From Byssovorax sp. (lineage in GTDB: Bacteria > Myxococcota_A > Polyangia > Polyangiales > Polyangiaceae): 64,000 nt of DNA. Positions 28,557-38,819 of this stretch are shown here, piece after piece. Position numbers and translations under genes: made by a program. The notes beneath the pieces were generated by a model, which ran no database searches, had not been told where the DNA came from, and saw only the letters and a list, made by a program, of their open reading frames with translations. How positions within the stretch are numbered: position 1 is the stretch's first letter; each line of letters begins with the position of its first letter. Location: positions 86,503 to 150,502 of the forward strand of contig JANYGI010000084.1 in the NCBI GenBank assembly GCA_025362495.1, read 5' to 3'.

Positions 28557-29599
28557 CAGAACGCTCCTTGCAGCCAGATCCCCGCGCCGTGAGCGTCGCC
28601 CGTCGCCCCCGCGCGCAGCCTCGAGAGAGATGGAGCCGACGACGACGTCGGTGCCCTCGGCGGAGCCTTCGCGCTCGACGGCGCCGTGATCCAGAGGACG
28701 GCGCCCGCGACCGTGGCCGCCGCGCCGAGCGCGAGCGTGACCGTCGAGACCGTCGCGGCGTCCTGCGCATCGCTGCGGAGCTGGAAGCCCGCGTCGTCGC
28801 AGAAGCTCTGCGCGTCGCAGTGGCCGTTGGCCTTCGATCCGGCGAGCTTCGACAGCGCGCGCACGCCGAACGCCGCGCCGACGCCGAGGCCGGCGAGGCC
28901 CACGCCGAGCAGCGAGATCCCGATCGCCCGCCGCGGGCTCGACGAAGCATCGGGGGTGATGGGCGCCGCGATCGGAGCGGCGCTGGCTACGGGCTCGAGC
29001 GCGGGCACGTCGACGGCGATCGTCGATCCCGCGACGACGTCGCGCGCCGTCGTCCAGGCCTTTTTCCCCGGCGCGGCGGCCTCGAACGTGTAGCGACCGG
29101 GATCGACCGGCTCGGGCTTGCCGAGCCGATCGGCGGCGAGGGCCTCCCCGTTGCGTCGCACCGTGACGCCCACGGCTCCGGGCGCGAGGGCGACGACGAG
29201 CCGCGCGAGGTGCGGCTCGACCGCGACGACGCGCTCTTCGGCCGTGCTCTGTCGAGCGTCCTTCGCGGCCGCGGCGAGCGACACCGCCTGCTGGTACTGG
29301 CTGTACGCGCTCGCGGTGCGCCCGAGCCGCTCGTAGCAGTCACCGAGCCGCAGGATGAGGTTCAGCGCGGTGAAATCGAGCCGTTTTGCCGCCTCGAAGG
29401 CCTGACACGCCTCGGCCGTCTTGCCGGCGTCGAGGAGCTCTTTCCCGTGGTTGTAGAGGGTGAGCACCTGCTCCTTCGTCGACGCGGGCTGCGCCGCGAG
29501 CGCCGACGACGACGCGAAGATCATGGCCGCGACGCCGCCGACGAGGAGTCGACTGGACGCGGCCAGTCGCGCTGTCTCGGCGCGGCGGGGCGCGCTCAC
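28556..29599 (-). CDS. TPR protein with PEGA-like domain and two membrane helices
   Basis: 347 residues from a GTG start that overlaps the kinase stop. A signal-like hydrophobic stretch lies at about 18-36. TPR-like helices follow (LYNHGKELLDAGKTAEACQAFEAAKR; ILRLGDCYERLGRTASAYSQYQ), then a PEGA-like segment (VTVRRNGEALAADR and VDPGRYTFEAAAPG) around 150-200. Two further hydrophobic helices occur near 225-250 and 290-312. PEGA and TPR domains are frequent C-terminal extensions of myxobacterial kinases, so this looks like a kinase partner encoded as a separate protein. The stop and the next start share one base. Confidence 0.75.
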   Translation of the reverse strand: MSAPRRAETARLAASSRLLVGGVAAMIFASSSALAAQPASTKEQVLTLYNHGKELLDAGKTAEACQAFEAAKRLDFTALNLILRLGDCYERLGRTASAYSQYQQAVSLAAAAKDARQSTAEERVVAVEPHLARLVVALAPGAVGVTVRRNGEALAADRLGKPEPVDPGRYTFEAAAPGKKAWTTARDVVAGSTIAVDVPALEPVASAAPIAAPITPDASSSPRRAIGISLLGVGLAGLGVGAAFGVRALSKLAGSKANGHCDAQSFCDDAGFQLRSDAQDAATVSTVTLALGAAATVAGAVLWITAPSSAKAPPRAPTSSSAPSLSRLRAGATGDAHGAGIWLQGAF

Positions 29600-31008
29600 C
29601 AGGGAGTATCCGCGGCGGGGGTGGACGGCTTGTGCGCGCTCCCGGGCTTCGATCCAGGGGCTTTCGTGAACGTCGCCTTCGCGGAGGGCAGCGCCGCCGT
29701 CGGAGCAGGGCGCCCGATCGACGCCGACGGCGAGGGGGCGGGGAGAGGATCTTCGACGACGGCGACGGGCGTCGGGCTCGCCGTCGCGACCGCGAGCTCG
29801 ATCGCGACGGGCGTCGGCGCTGCGGGCATCAACGCTTCGTCGGCGTGCGCCGTCGCGTGGCGCGCGCTCGTGATCGACGTCACGACGACGACCGCGGCGA
29901 CGACCATCGCGCCGATCGATCCCACCAGCGCCGCCAGCGATCCCCGCGCCACGCGCGGCACGCTGGTGCGGCTCAGCGAGGTCCGCGAAGGGCCGCTCTG
30001 CGAGAGGCCGGGCTGCGACGGCTCGGGCACCGAGTAGCCGCGCATCGTCGGCCCGCTCGGCGCGGGGGGCGGCGCGCCGCGCGGTTGCCCCGGCTCCTCG
30101 TCGAGCTCCATCGTCGCGCGATCGGGCAGGTGCCGCGCGAAGGGCGCGAGCGCGCGCGCGAGCTCCGTCACGTTGGAGAAGCGATCTTCGCGCCGCTTCG
30201 AGAGGCAGCGCATCACGACGGCGTCGAAGCCCTCGGGCAGATCTGCCACCTGCGTCGCCAGCGGCTCGGCCGCGCCGCTGACGATCCGCATGATCATCCC
30301 CTCGGTCGTGTCCGAGGTGAACGGGTTGTGCCCGGTGACGAAGAAATAGAGGATCACGCCGAGCGACCAGATGTCGGCGCGCGCGTCGACCTCCTTCGGG
30401 CGAAGCATCTGCTCGGGCGACATGTACGCGCGCGAGCCGAGCACGGTCTGCGTCTTCGTCATCTCGACCTGATCGCCGAGGAGGCTCGCGCTCGTGTACT
30501 TGGCGATGCCGAAGTCGAGCACCTTGATCAGCGGGGCGCCGCTCGGAAAGCGCGTGAGGAACAGGTTCGCGGGCTTGAGATCACGGTGAACGATCCCGAG
30601 CGCGTGGGCCTCGGAGAGCGCCGCGCAGACCTGGCCGACATAGGCGGCAGCGGTGCTCACGTCGAGCGGCCCGGAGCCCCGCACGACCGTGCGCAGATCG
30701 CGGCCGTCGAGGTGCTCCATCACGATGTACGGCACGCCGTCGTCGAGCGTCCCGGTGCTCGAGACCTGCGCGATGTGCGGGCTCTTGAGCCGCATCGTCG
30801 CGCTGCCCTCGCGGAGGAAGCGCGTCCTCACGTCGGTGTTGTCGGCGAAGATCGGGAGCAGGCACTTGATGGCCACAGTCTCGCCGGTGGCCTGGTCGAT
30901 GGCCGAGAACACGGCACCCATACCGCCGACCCCGAGCACGCGGTCGATCAGGAATTTCCCTGCGACCAGCTCTCCGGGATCCAGCGGTAATGTCGCCTGC
31001 GCGCTCAT
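29596..31008 (-). CDS. Hanks-type Ser/Thr protein kinase, membrane-anchored
   Basis: 470 residues. The kinase domain (about 15-275) is complete: GVGGMGAVF glycine loop, K48 in TVAIKCL, HRDLKPAN near 139, DFGIAK and a Ser/Thr-rich activation loop ending in SPEQ. A Pro/Ser-rich linker is followed by one transmembrane helix near 370-390 (ALVGSIGAMVVAAVVVV) and an exported Ala/Pro-rich tail. It is the first gene of a kinase - TPR/PEGA - DUF4215 operon with a 4-nt overlap at the first junction. The topology suggests sensing outside and signalling inside. Confidence 0.9.
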   Translation of the reverse strand: MSAQATLPLDPGELVAGKFLIDRVLGVGGMGAVFSAIDQATGETVAIKCLLPIFADNTDVRTRFLREGSATMRLKSPHIAQVSSTGTLDDGVPYIVMEHLDGRDLRTVVRGSGPLDVSTAAAYVGQVCAALSEAHALGIVHRDLKPANLFLTRFPSGAPLIKVLDFGIAKYTSASLLGDQVEMTKTQTVLGSRAYMSPEQMLRPKEVDARADIWSLGVILYFFVTGHNPFTSDTTEGMIMRIVSGAAEPLATQVADLPEGFDAVVMRCLSKRREDRFSNVTELARALAPFARHLPDRATMELDEEPGQPRGAPPPAPSGPTMRGYSVPEPSQPGLSQSGPSRTSLSRTSVPRVARGSLAALVGSIGAMVVAAVVVVTSITSARHATAHADEALMPAAPTPVAIELAVATASPTPVAVVEDPLPAPSPSASIGRPAPTAALPSAKATFTKAPGSKPGSAHKPSTPAADTPW

Positions 31009-31429
31009 CTCGGAAAGTTCTCCGTCTCCACGTCAAGGTACAGGGAGCCAGGCGAAACGCCCGATCTACGACCGACTTCCTGGGTCCGCCCGGTAGACGC
31101 TATCGTTGACCGAACGAACCGTCCAGCCCATGTCGCGCGGAAATCGCCACGGTTCCTGCGGCAAATAGGTGCCGCAACATCCGCGCGACCCCGATCTTCT
31201 CTCGCCGATCCAGGGGTGCAGATCGTCCCTGGGAGCAGGAACTTGACGACCATCCTGAAAATTGCGGCCGCCCATCCGGGCCTGGCCGACCGCGCGCCGC
31301 GTCGCCGTGGCCTGCCTGACGACGCCCTGCGACGAGGCCCCCGCGCCGCGCCCCGGTCGTGCCGAGCCCCGCTTGCCCGCGAGGGGCGCCGGGGTTAAGC
31401 AGCGCGCCCGCCGCGAGCCGTCACCGACG
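31009..31429. other. 421-nt divergent intergenic region
   Basis: No gene, RNA or mobile element recognised. It separates the kinase operon (minus) from the Tudor-knot-like lipoprotein (plus). The single clear structure is the inverted repeat at 31157-31176. Short open frames here lack coding character. Confidence 0.6.
31157..31176. promoter_or_regulatory. Inverted repeat TGCGGCA-N6-TGCCGCA
   Basis: A perfect 7-bp inverted repeat with a 6-nt spacer, in the divergent region upstream of the kinase operon. The flank TGCGGCAAATA recurs at 49880-49890 inside another, 8-bp inverted repeat in front of the EcsC-like gene. It has the look of an operator; the binding protein is unknown. Confidence 0.4.
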
Positions 31430-31888
31430 ATGAACCCGAGATCCGCACCGCTCCTGCTCGTCCTGCTGGTGTCCCTCGCCGGCTGCTCGCGCAAATTCGC
31501 GGTCGGCGATCACGTGCTCGTCGAGTGGGAGGGCAAAGATTACCCGGCGATGATCAAGGAAGCGCCCAGCTCTTCCAAGTTCCGGGTCCACTACGACGGC
31601 TACGACGACGTGTGGGACGAGACGGTCCTGAAGGACAAGATCAAGGGCCTCGTCGAGGGCAATGTCGTCCAGCCCGAGCCGCCCGCGAAGGTCCGCGCCA
31701 AGGCCATCCAGGCCGCGCAGACCAACGTGTACAAGATCGGCGACCGCGTCCGCGTCGAGTGGCACGGCCAGATCTACCCCGCGATCATCGCCGGCATCGT
31801 CGGCCAGGAGCGCTACCGCATCCGCTACGACGGGTACGGCACCGAGTGGGACGAGACCGTCGGCCTCTCGCGGATCCAGCCCAAGTGA
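31430..31888 (+). CDS. Lipoprotein with two Tudor-knot/chromo-barrel-like domains
   Basis: 152 residues. The leader ends in VSLAGC (C19 or close). Two copies of a barrel-like domain follow: DHVLVEWEGKDYPAMI with HYDGYDDVWDE, and DRVRVEWHGQIYPAII with RYDGYGTEWDE. These are Tudor-knot/agenet-like motifs that in eukaryotes bind modified lysine peptides. In bacteria the fold is uncommon and a lipoprotein form is unexpected. The start at 31430 gives a proper lipoprotein signal; the longer frame from 31262 adds unrelated sequence. The next gene is fusA, after 132 nt. Confidence 0.75.
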   Translation: MNPRSAPLLLVLLVSLAGCSRKFAVGDHVLVEWEGKDYPAMIKEAPSSSKFRVHYDGYDDVWDETVLKDKIKGLVEGNVVQPEPPAKVRAKAIQAAQTNVYKIGDRVRVEWHGQIYPAIIAGIVGQERYRIRYDGYGTEWDETVGLSRIQPK

Positions 31889-32020
31889 GCCCACGTAAAC
31901 CCAGGTTTTCAGCGTCGGGACCTTTTGTCCTGGCGCGAAACGGCGCGCGCATCTATTAAGCGGCCGAATTTCGATGGAGCCGCCTTGCCTTGAAGGTTCG
32001 GTTCCACCCACGGAGCTGTC

Positions 32021-34108
32021 GTGACCACCGAACTGTCCCATCTGCGAAACATCGGAATCAGCGCCCACATCGACTCGGGGAAGACGACCCTGACGGAGCG
32101 CATCCTCTTTTACACGAAGCGGATCCACGCGATCCACGACGTGAAGGGCAAGGACGGTGTCGGCGCCAAGATGGACTCGATGGACCTCGAGCGTGAGCGC
32201 GGGATCACCATCCAGTCGGCGGCCACGTACTGCACGTGGAAAGACACCAACATCAACATCATCGACACCCCCGGGCACGTCGACTTCACCATCGAGGTGG
32301 AGCGCGCGCTCCGTGTGCTCGACGGCGCGATCCTCGTGCTGTGCGCCGTCTCCGGCGTGCAGTCGCAGTCGCTCACCGTCGACCGCCAGATGCGCCGCTA
32401 CGGCGTCCCGCGCATCGCCTTCGTGAACAAGCTCGACCGCGCCGGCGCCAACCCGCTGAAGGTCAAGGATCAGCTCCGCGAGAAGCTCGCGCTGAACCCC
32501 GTGCTCCTCCAGCTGCCGATCGGCCTCGAGGACAAGTTCGAGGGCGTCGTCGACCTCGTGAAGATGCGGTCCTTCCGCTTCGAAGGCCCCAACGGCGAGA
32601 AGATCGTCGAGGGCGACATCCCCGCCGACATGGTCGCCGACGCGAACAAGTACCGCGACGAGATGCTCGACCAGCTCAGCATGTTCTCGGACGAGCTGGC
32701 CGAGGCGGTGCTCGAAGAGAAGGTGACCGAAGAGGTCGTCGTCGCGGCGATCCGCCACGCGACGATCGCCCTCAAGATCGCCCCCGTGATGATGGGCTCG
32801 GCCTACAAGAACAAGGCCGTGCAGCTCCTCCTCGACGGCGTCACGGCCTACCTGCCCAACCCGATGGACGTCACGAACAAGGGCGTCGATCTCGACAAGA
32901 ACGAGGAGGAGGTCACCTTCGCCAGCGATCCGAGCCTGCCGCTCGTGATGCTCGCGTTCAAGCTCGAGGACGGCAAATACGGCCAGCTCTCGTACCTGCG
33001 CATCTACCAGGGCACGCTGAGCAAGGGCGGCGAGGTCACCAATACTCGCACCGGCAAGCGCCACAAGGTCGGCCGCCTCGTGCGCATGCACTCCGACGAC
33101 ATGGTCGAGATCGACTCGGCCGAGTGCGGCGACATCGTCGCGATCTTCGGCGTCGACTGCAACTCGGGCGACACCTTCACCGACGGCCGGCTCAACGTGG
33201 CCATGTCGTCGATGTTCGTCCCCGACTCGGTCATCAGCCTCACGGTCTCGCCGAAGGACAACAAGTCCCAGACGAACATGTCGAAGGCCCTCCGTCGCTT
33301 CACGAAGGAAGATCCGACCTTCCGCGTCAGCGCCGATCCCGAGAGCGGCGAGACGATCATCGCCGGCATGGGCGAGCTCCACCTCGAGGTCTACATCGAG
33401 CGCATGAAGCGCGAGTACGCCGCCGAGGTCATCACCAGCCCGCCGCGCGTCGCCTACCGCGAGACGATCACCAAGCGCGTGGACTACAACTACACGCACA
33501 AGAAGCAGACCGGCGGCTCGGGCCAGTACGGTAAGGTCATGGGCTTCATGGAGCCCTGGACGGACGAGCCCTTCCGCTTCGACGACCAGATCTCCGGCGG
33601 CAAGATCCCGAAGGAGTTCATCTCGGCCGTCGAGAAGGGCTTCCGCTCGATGCTCCCGAAGGGCGCGCTCATCGGCGCTCCCGTCACCGGTGTGTCGGTG
33701 ACGCTCGAAGACGGCGCCGCGCACGCGGTCGACTCCTCGGATATCGCCTTCCAGGAGGCCGCCCGCGGCGCCTGGCGCGAGGTCTACCCGAAGGCTGGCC
33801 CGCAGATCCTCGAGCCGATCATGAAGGTCGGCTGCGAGGGGCCGAGCGAGTACCAGGGCGGAATCGTCGGCCTGCTCATGCAGCGCCGCGGCATCATCAT
33901 CGGTAGCTCGGAAGGAGACGCGTTCTGCCGCGTCGAGGCCGAGGTGCCGCTCGCCGAGATGTTCGGCTTCTCCACGGTTCTTCGCTCGGCCTCGCAAGGG
34001 AAAGCGGAGTTCTCCATGGAGTTCTCGCGCTACGCTCTCCTCCCGGGGGCGATCGCGGAAGAGCTCATGAAGAAGTACCGCGAAGAGCTCGCCAAGAAGG
34101 CGAAGTAG
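32021..34108 (+). CDS. fusA: Elongation factor G (spdEFG1-like)
   Basis: 695 residues. It is the translocase GTPase of the ribosome. G motifs: AHIDSGKTT (15-23), DTPGH (82-86) and NKLDR (136-140); [17 protein letters not shown] is the switch region. [14 protein letters not shown] with [28 protein letters not shown] and [26 protein letters not shown] resembles the spdEFG1/mitochondrial EF-G1 group known from spirochaetes, planctomycetes and delta-proteobacteria rather than E. coli FusA. It stands alone, not in a str operon (no rpsL, rpsG or tuf). The GTG start has GGAG about 8 nt upstream. Confidence 0.93.
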   Translation: MTTELSHLRNIGISAHIDSGKTTLTERILFYTKRIHAIHDVKGKDGVGAKMDSMDLERERGITIQSAATYCTWKDTNINIIDTPGHVDFTIEVERALRVLDGAILVLCAVSGVQSQSLTVDRQMRRYGVPRIAFVNKLDRAGANPLKVKDQLREKLALNPVLLQLPIGLEDKFEGVVDLVKMRSFRFEGPNGEKIVEGDIPADMVADANKYRDEMLDQLSMFSDELAEAVLEEKVTEEVVVAAIRHATIALKIAPVMMGSAYKNKAVQLLLDGVTAYLPNPMDVTNKGVDLDKNEEEVTFASDPSLPLVMLAFKLEDGKYGQLSYLRIYQGTLSKGGEVTNTRTGKRHKVGRLVRMHSDDMVEIDSAECGDIVAIFGVDCNSGDTFTDGRLNVAMSSMFVPDSVISLTVSPKDNKSQTNMSKALRRFTKEDPTFRVSADPESGETIIAGMGELHLEVYIERMKREYAAEVITSPPRVAYRETITKRVDYNYTHKKQTGGSGQYGKVMGFMEPWTDEPFRFDDQISGGKIPKEFISAVEKGFRSMLPKGALIGAPVTGVSVTLEDGAAHAVDSSDIAFQEAARGAWREVYPKAGPQILEPIMKVGCEGPSEYQGGIVGLLMQRRGIIIGSSEGDAFCRVEAEVPLAEMFGFSTVLRSASQGKAEFSMEFSRYALLPGAIAEELMKKYREELAKKAK

Positions 34109-34128
34109 TCACGAACAGGGGGGGCGCG

Positions 34129-35448
34129 ATGTATCGCAAAGACGTCAACGAACGAAGTCCCATGCGGGTCTTCGAGAAGTCGATGCACGGGGGGCTCGGC
34201 CGGGGGAACGTCGGCGTCATCGCCGCGCGGGCCGGAGTGGGGAAGACAGCGCTGCTGGTGCAGATAGCGCTCGACGACCTGCTCCGGGACCGCAAGGTCC
34301 TCCACATCTCGCACGAGCACGCGGTCGATCACGTTCGCTCCTACTACGACGAGATCTTCCGCGATCTCGCGGCCTCGTCGAAGCTCGAGAACCCCGCCGA
34401 GGTGAAGCTCGACGTCGAGCGCAACCGGCTACTTTATTCGCACGTCGCGCCGGCCGCGAGCGGCGCGCCGTCCCCGCGCGGCGGCCGCTCGTCGATCGCC
34501 AGCATCCTCCACGCGGTGGAGTTCTCGCGCGACGTCGCTCACTTCGAGCCCGACGTCATCATCCTCGACGGGCTCGACTTCGACCACGCCGGTGAAGGCG
34601 CGATAGAAGCCCTGGCGAAGCTGGCCGACGATCGCTCGGTCGAGCTCTGGATCTCGGTCAACGTCGACGCCGCGCCGCGCGCGTCGGGCGAGCTACCTGC
34701 ACCGATCGAAAGATTCGCGACTCAGCTCGACGTCGTGGTCTTCCTCGCGCCCGAGCGCGACGTGGTGCGCCTCCGCCTGCTGAAAGACCACCAGAGCGCC
34801 GATCTCGCCGACCTGCATTTGCGGCTCGATCCGCACTCGATGCGGATCATCGACGAGGACGTGCCCGCGCCGTCCGAGCGCGCGAAGAACCCGCGCCGGC
34901 ATCGCCTCCTCTCGGGTGGCGGCAAGGGCGCAGAGGCCGAGTTCGGCGCCTGCGCCGAGCGCTGGGGCATGACCGAGGTCAACTACAGCTTCGCCGGGCA
35001 CACCACGCTGGAGCGCAGCCGCGGCGTCGTCGAGCTCGGCGACGACGATCTCAAGAAGGGCGACTTCAGCCTCGTTTACGTGTCGAAGCGCCTCGGCCGC
35101 GTCCTCAGCGAGATCCCGCTGGTGCGCAGCATCATCCAGACGATCTGGCACCAGATCAACGGCGCCAATCAGGTGTTCGTGGTCGGCGTGATCCAGGCCG
35201 ACGACACCGTTCGCGGCGGCACCGGCTGGGGCGCCGAGCTGGCGCGCCTGTGGAACAAACCGCTCTTCGTCTACGATCAGCCGAAGAAGGCCTGGTTCCG
35301 CTGGAGCGGCTCGGCGTGGGAGCTGGCGTCGATGCCGACCATCACCAGCGATACCTTCGCCGGGATTGGCACGCAGACTCTGACCGACGACGGGCGTGAG
35401 GCCATTCGCGAGCTGTTTTTGCGCAGCTTCGGCGATCCGTCGGGCTGA
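34129..35448 (+). CDS. P-loop ATPase fused to a Rossmann-like C-terminal domain
   Basis: 439 residues. The N-terminal half has a RecA/KaiC-like core: AARAGVGKTALL (32-43) as Walker A and DVIILD (142-147) as Walker B, with a helicase-like or DnaB-like flavour. The C-terminal half begins near 262 and shows LLSGGGKGAEAEFGACAERWG with VNYSFAGH, then IWHQINGANQVFVVGVIQAD, TGWGAELARLWNKPLFVYDQ and FAGIGTQTLTDDGREAIREL. That pattern recalls Rossmann-like DprA/LOG-type folds with ligand loops, but I cannot name the family. The fusion with a P-loop ATPase is unusual. GGGGGGG precedes the ATG. It is 20 nt after fusA and may be co-transcribed. Confidence 0.6.
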   Translation: MYRKDVNERSPMRVFEKSMHGGLGRGNVGVIAARAGVGKTALLVQIALDDLLRDRKVLHISHEHAVDHVRSYYDEIFRDLAASSKLENPAEVKLDVERNRLLYSHVAPAASGAPSPRGGRSSIASILHAVEFSRDVAHFEPDVIILDGLDFDHAGEGAIEALAKLADDRSVELWISVNVDAAPRASGELPAPIERFATQLDVVVFLAPERDVVRLRLLKDHQSADLADLHLRLDPHSMRIIDEDVPAPSERAKNPRRHRLLSGGGKGAEAEFGACAERWGMTEVNYSFAGHTTLERSRGVVELGDDDLKKGDFSLVYVSKRLGRVLSEIPLVRSIIQTIWHQINGANQVFVVGVIQADDTVRGGTGWGAELARLWNKPLFVYDQPKKAWFRWSGSAWELASMPTITSDTFAGIGTQTLTDDGREAIRELFLRSFGDPSG

Positions 35449-35458
35449 CCAGGCAGCG

Positions 35459-36694
35459 TCAGGTCGACTCCGGCTCTCCCCGTAACGAGAGGAACGTCGC
35501 CGCCACGCTCTCTCCGCCGGAGAGCCGGGCGGCGGCCCACAGCTCGTCTTCGGTCATCGCGCCTGCCAGCTCGTGCATCTCGGTGATGCCGTCAGCGTTC
35601 TTGTGCTCCACGAACGCGGTCATGAACCAGCGGGCCGCCTGCACCCGATCGACGGGGCCTCCGATGCCGTCGCGGAGCCAGCGGCCGATGTGGAGCATCG
35701 TGACCGCGGTGCCGTGCCCGGCGGCGCGGGCGAACCACGGGCGCGCCTCGTCATCGCGATCGAGCATGGCGAGCTGGTTGGCGAGCGGCAAGCAGGCGCG
35801 GGAGAGGCCCTGTTCGGCGGCCTTCTGCAGCCACGCTATCCCCTTCTCGGCGTCGACCGAGAGGCCTTTACCCTGGACCGAGGCGACACCCACGCTGTAC
35901 TGCGCGGCGGCGTCGCCCGCCTCCGCGGCGGCCAGATAGAGGGTCATCGCCCGCTCTCGATCCTTCGGGACGCCGTCGCCCGATTCGAGCAAGGATGCCA
36001 GGCTGCGCTGCGCTCCCGCGTCCCCCTTGCTCACGGCGGCCTCGAACCAGCGCGCGGCCCCGGCGCGATCGAGTCCGAGCGTCATCATCGCGGTACCGAG
36101 GGAATACTGGGCCTCGACATTGCCACTCTCGGCCGCCGCCGTCAGCGCCGGAATCAACGCCTTGGCTGCGTCCCGCGCCGGTGCCTCACCCGCTTTCGCC
36201 GCGTCCAGGAACCATCGCATCGCCGGCGCGGGTGAGCTCCCTTCGTGGACGCGACCGAGCAGCATCATCGATGGCAAGCTGCCGAGCTTCGCCGCGCGCT
36301 CCCAGTACGTCGCGGCGCGCTCGACGTCGATCTTCGCGCCTTCGCCGGTCGCGAGCATCGTCCCGACGCGGTGGAGGGCGTCGCGATCGCCGAGCTCCGC
36401 GGCGACCGTATACCAGTGCAGGGCCTTGGCGAGATCGCGCGGCGTCCCGTGGCCGAGGGCGCTCGCGGCGCCGAGGTTGTGGGCCGCCTCGGCGACGCCG
36501 GCCTCCGCGGCGCGCTGGTAGAGCGTCACGGCGCGCGGCGCGTCCTCGGGGCCGCCCTGGCCGCGCGAGAGCATCGTCGCGAGGTGGTGCGCGCCCTGCG
36601 CATCGCTGGCCGCGGCGGCCTCCTCGAAGAGCGCGCGGGCTCCGGCAAAGTCGCCGCGCTCGAAGGCGATTTTTCCGTGGTCGATCTGGCTCAT
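35459..36694 (-). CDS. Sel1-repeat protein
   Basis: 411 residues made almost wholly of Sel1-type repeats (ALFEEAAAASDAQGAHHLAT; ALHWYTVAAELGDRDALHRV; AMTLYLAAAEAGDAAAQYSV; AARWFMTAFVEHKNADGIT), about nine helix pairs. No signal peptide or catalytic domain is seen. Such scaffolds mediate protein contacts. The start is preceded by GGAGAG, and a short upstream ORF with its own GGAGG lies in the leader. The stop faces the ATPase fusion gene from the other strand. Confidence 0.82.
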   Translation of the reverse strand: MSQIDHGKIAFERGDFAGARALFEEAAAASDAQGAHHLATMLSRGQGGPEDAPRAVTLYQRAAEAGVAEAAHNLGAASALGHGTPRDLAKALHWYTVAAELGDRDALHRVGTMLATGEGAKIDVERAATYWERAAKLGSLPSMMLLGRVHEGSSPAPAMRWFLDAAKAGEAPARDAAKALIPALTAAAESGNVEAQYSLGTAMMTLGLDRAGAARWFEAAVSKGDAGAQRSLASLLESGDGVPKDRERAMTLYLAAAEAGDAAAQYSVGVASVQGKGLSVDAEKGIAWLQKAAEQGLSRACLPLANQLAMLDRDDEARPWFARAAGHGTAVTMLHIGRWLRDGIGGPVDRVQAARWFMTAFVEHKNADGITEMHELAGAMTEDELWAAARLSGGESVAATFLSLRGEPEST

Positions 36695-36729
36695 GGTGTT
36701 CTCTCCGGAGGGGCGCGAGATCGGATCAT
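36691..36729 (-). other. Possible 12-codon leader ORF of the Sel1 gene
   Basis: GGAGGGG about 2 nt before an ATG (36727-36729), 12 codons ending in a TGA (36691-36693) that overlaps the Sel1 start ATG. A 9-bp inverted repeat encloses its start region. It may control initiation of the Sel1 gene. The frame is also open upstream, so this could be part of a longer non-coding frame. Confidence 0.3.
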
Positions 36730-36740
36730 TACCCCTCCGG
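36705..36740 (-). promoter_or_regulatory. Hairpin in the Sel1 leader
   Basis: Perfect 9-bp inverted repeat (36705-36713 and 36732-36740) with an 18-nt loop. In the minus-strand transcript its 3' arm abuts the GGAGAG in front of the Sel1 ATG, and its loop holds the start of the leader ORF. Confidence 0.35.
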
Positions 36741-37072
36741 GTGCAGGGCTCAAAGCCGGCAGCAACTTCGCGCGCGGCGGCGCGTTTCGAGCTGCGGGCT
36801 CGGCCGTGCCCGGCGAGGAAGCGGAGGTTCGATCGAGCTCCGCGGCGCGGCCCTTCGACGATCGACGGGGCGCCTCGGCGGCGCTCCCGAACGCGATGCG
36901 AACGCCGGTCACGGGATCGTGAGGCCCGGTATCACCTCACCTGCATGGCTCTGTCCCGTCGTGGGATCGGACGTCGCGGCTACTCTGGATCTGCTCGGGC
37001 GACATGAAGAGCGGCCGACCACGTCATCGACCCGGATCGCGGACTTCCCTCCTGCGCGCGATCCATTTGCAC

Positions 37073-37078
37073 TACCCT
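37073..37078 (+). promoter_or_regulatory. -10 element of the 2TM-type kinase gene
   Basis: TACCCT ending 10 nt before the ATG at 37089; no Shine-Dalgarno. Confidence 0.35.
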
Positions 37079-37088
37079 GCCGGCCGCG

Positions 37089-38738
<1,650 letters not shown>

Positions 38739-38772
38739 CCTCTCTCGAGGTGCCTTTCCCGGCAGGGCGGCC

Positions 38773-38791
38773 CTCCGGCGAGCCGCCGGAG
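38773..38791. terminator. Hairpin after the kinase gene
   Basis: CTCCGGCG-AGC-CGCCGGAG, an 8-bp perfect stem with a 3-nt loop, 35 nt after the kinase stop. No T tract follows, so it is a weak intrinsic terminator candidate that might end both convergent transcripts. Confidence 0.35.
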
Positions 38792-38819
38792 CCGGCCAGA
38801 CCCCCGCGGAGCGCGAGGC

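Larger units (their letters stand above)
36695..37088. other. 394-nt divergent intergenic region
   Basis: No gene recognised. It contains the 9-bp inverted repeat CCGGAGGGG-N18-CCCCTCCGG at 36705-36740 next to the Sel1 start and the -10 element of the kinase at 37073-37078. The rest is GC-rich sequence in which I see nothing. Confidence 0.6.

Noticed and set aside
36730..36912. Upstream extension of the Sel1 leader ORF to a 73-codon gene
   Set aside because: Low-complexity Ala/Arg/Pro peptide with no conserved pattern; kept only as a possible short leader ORF.
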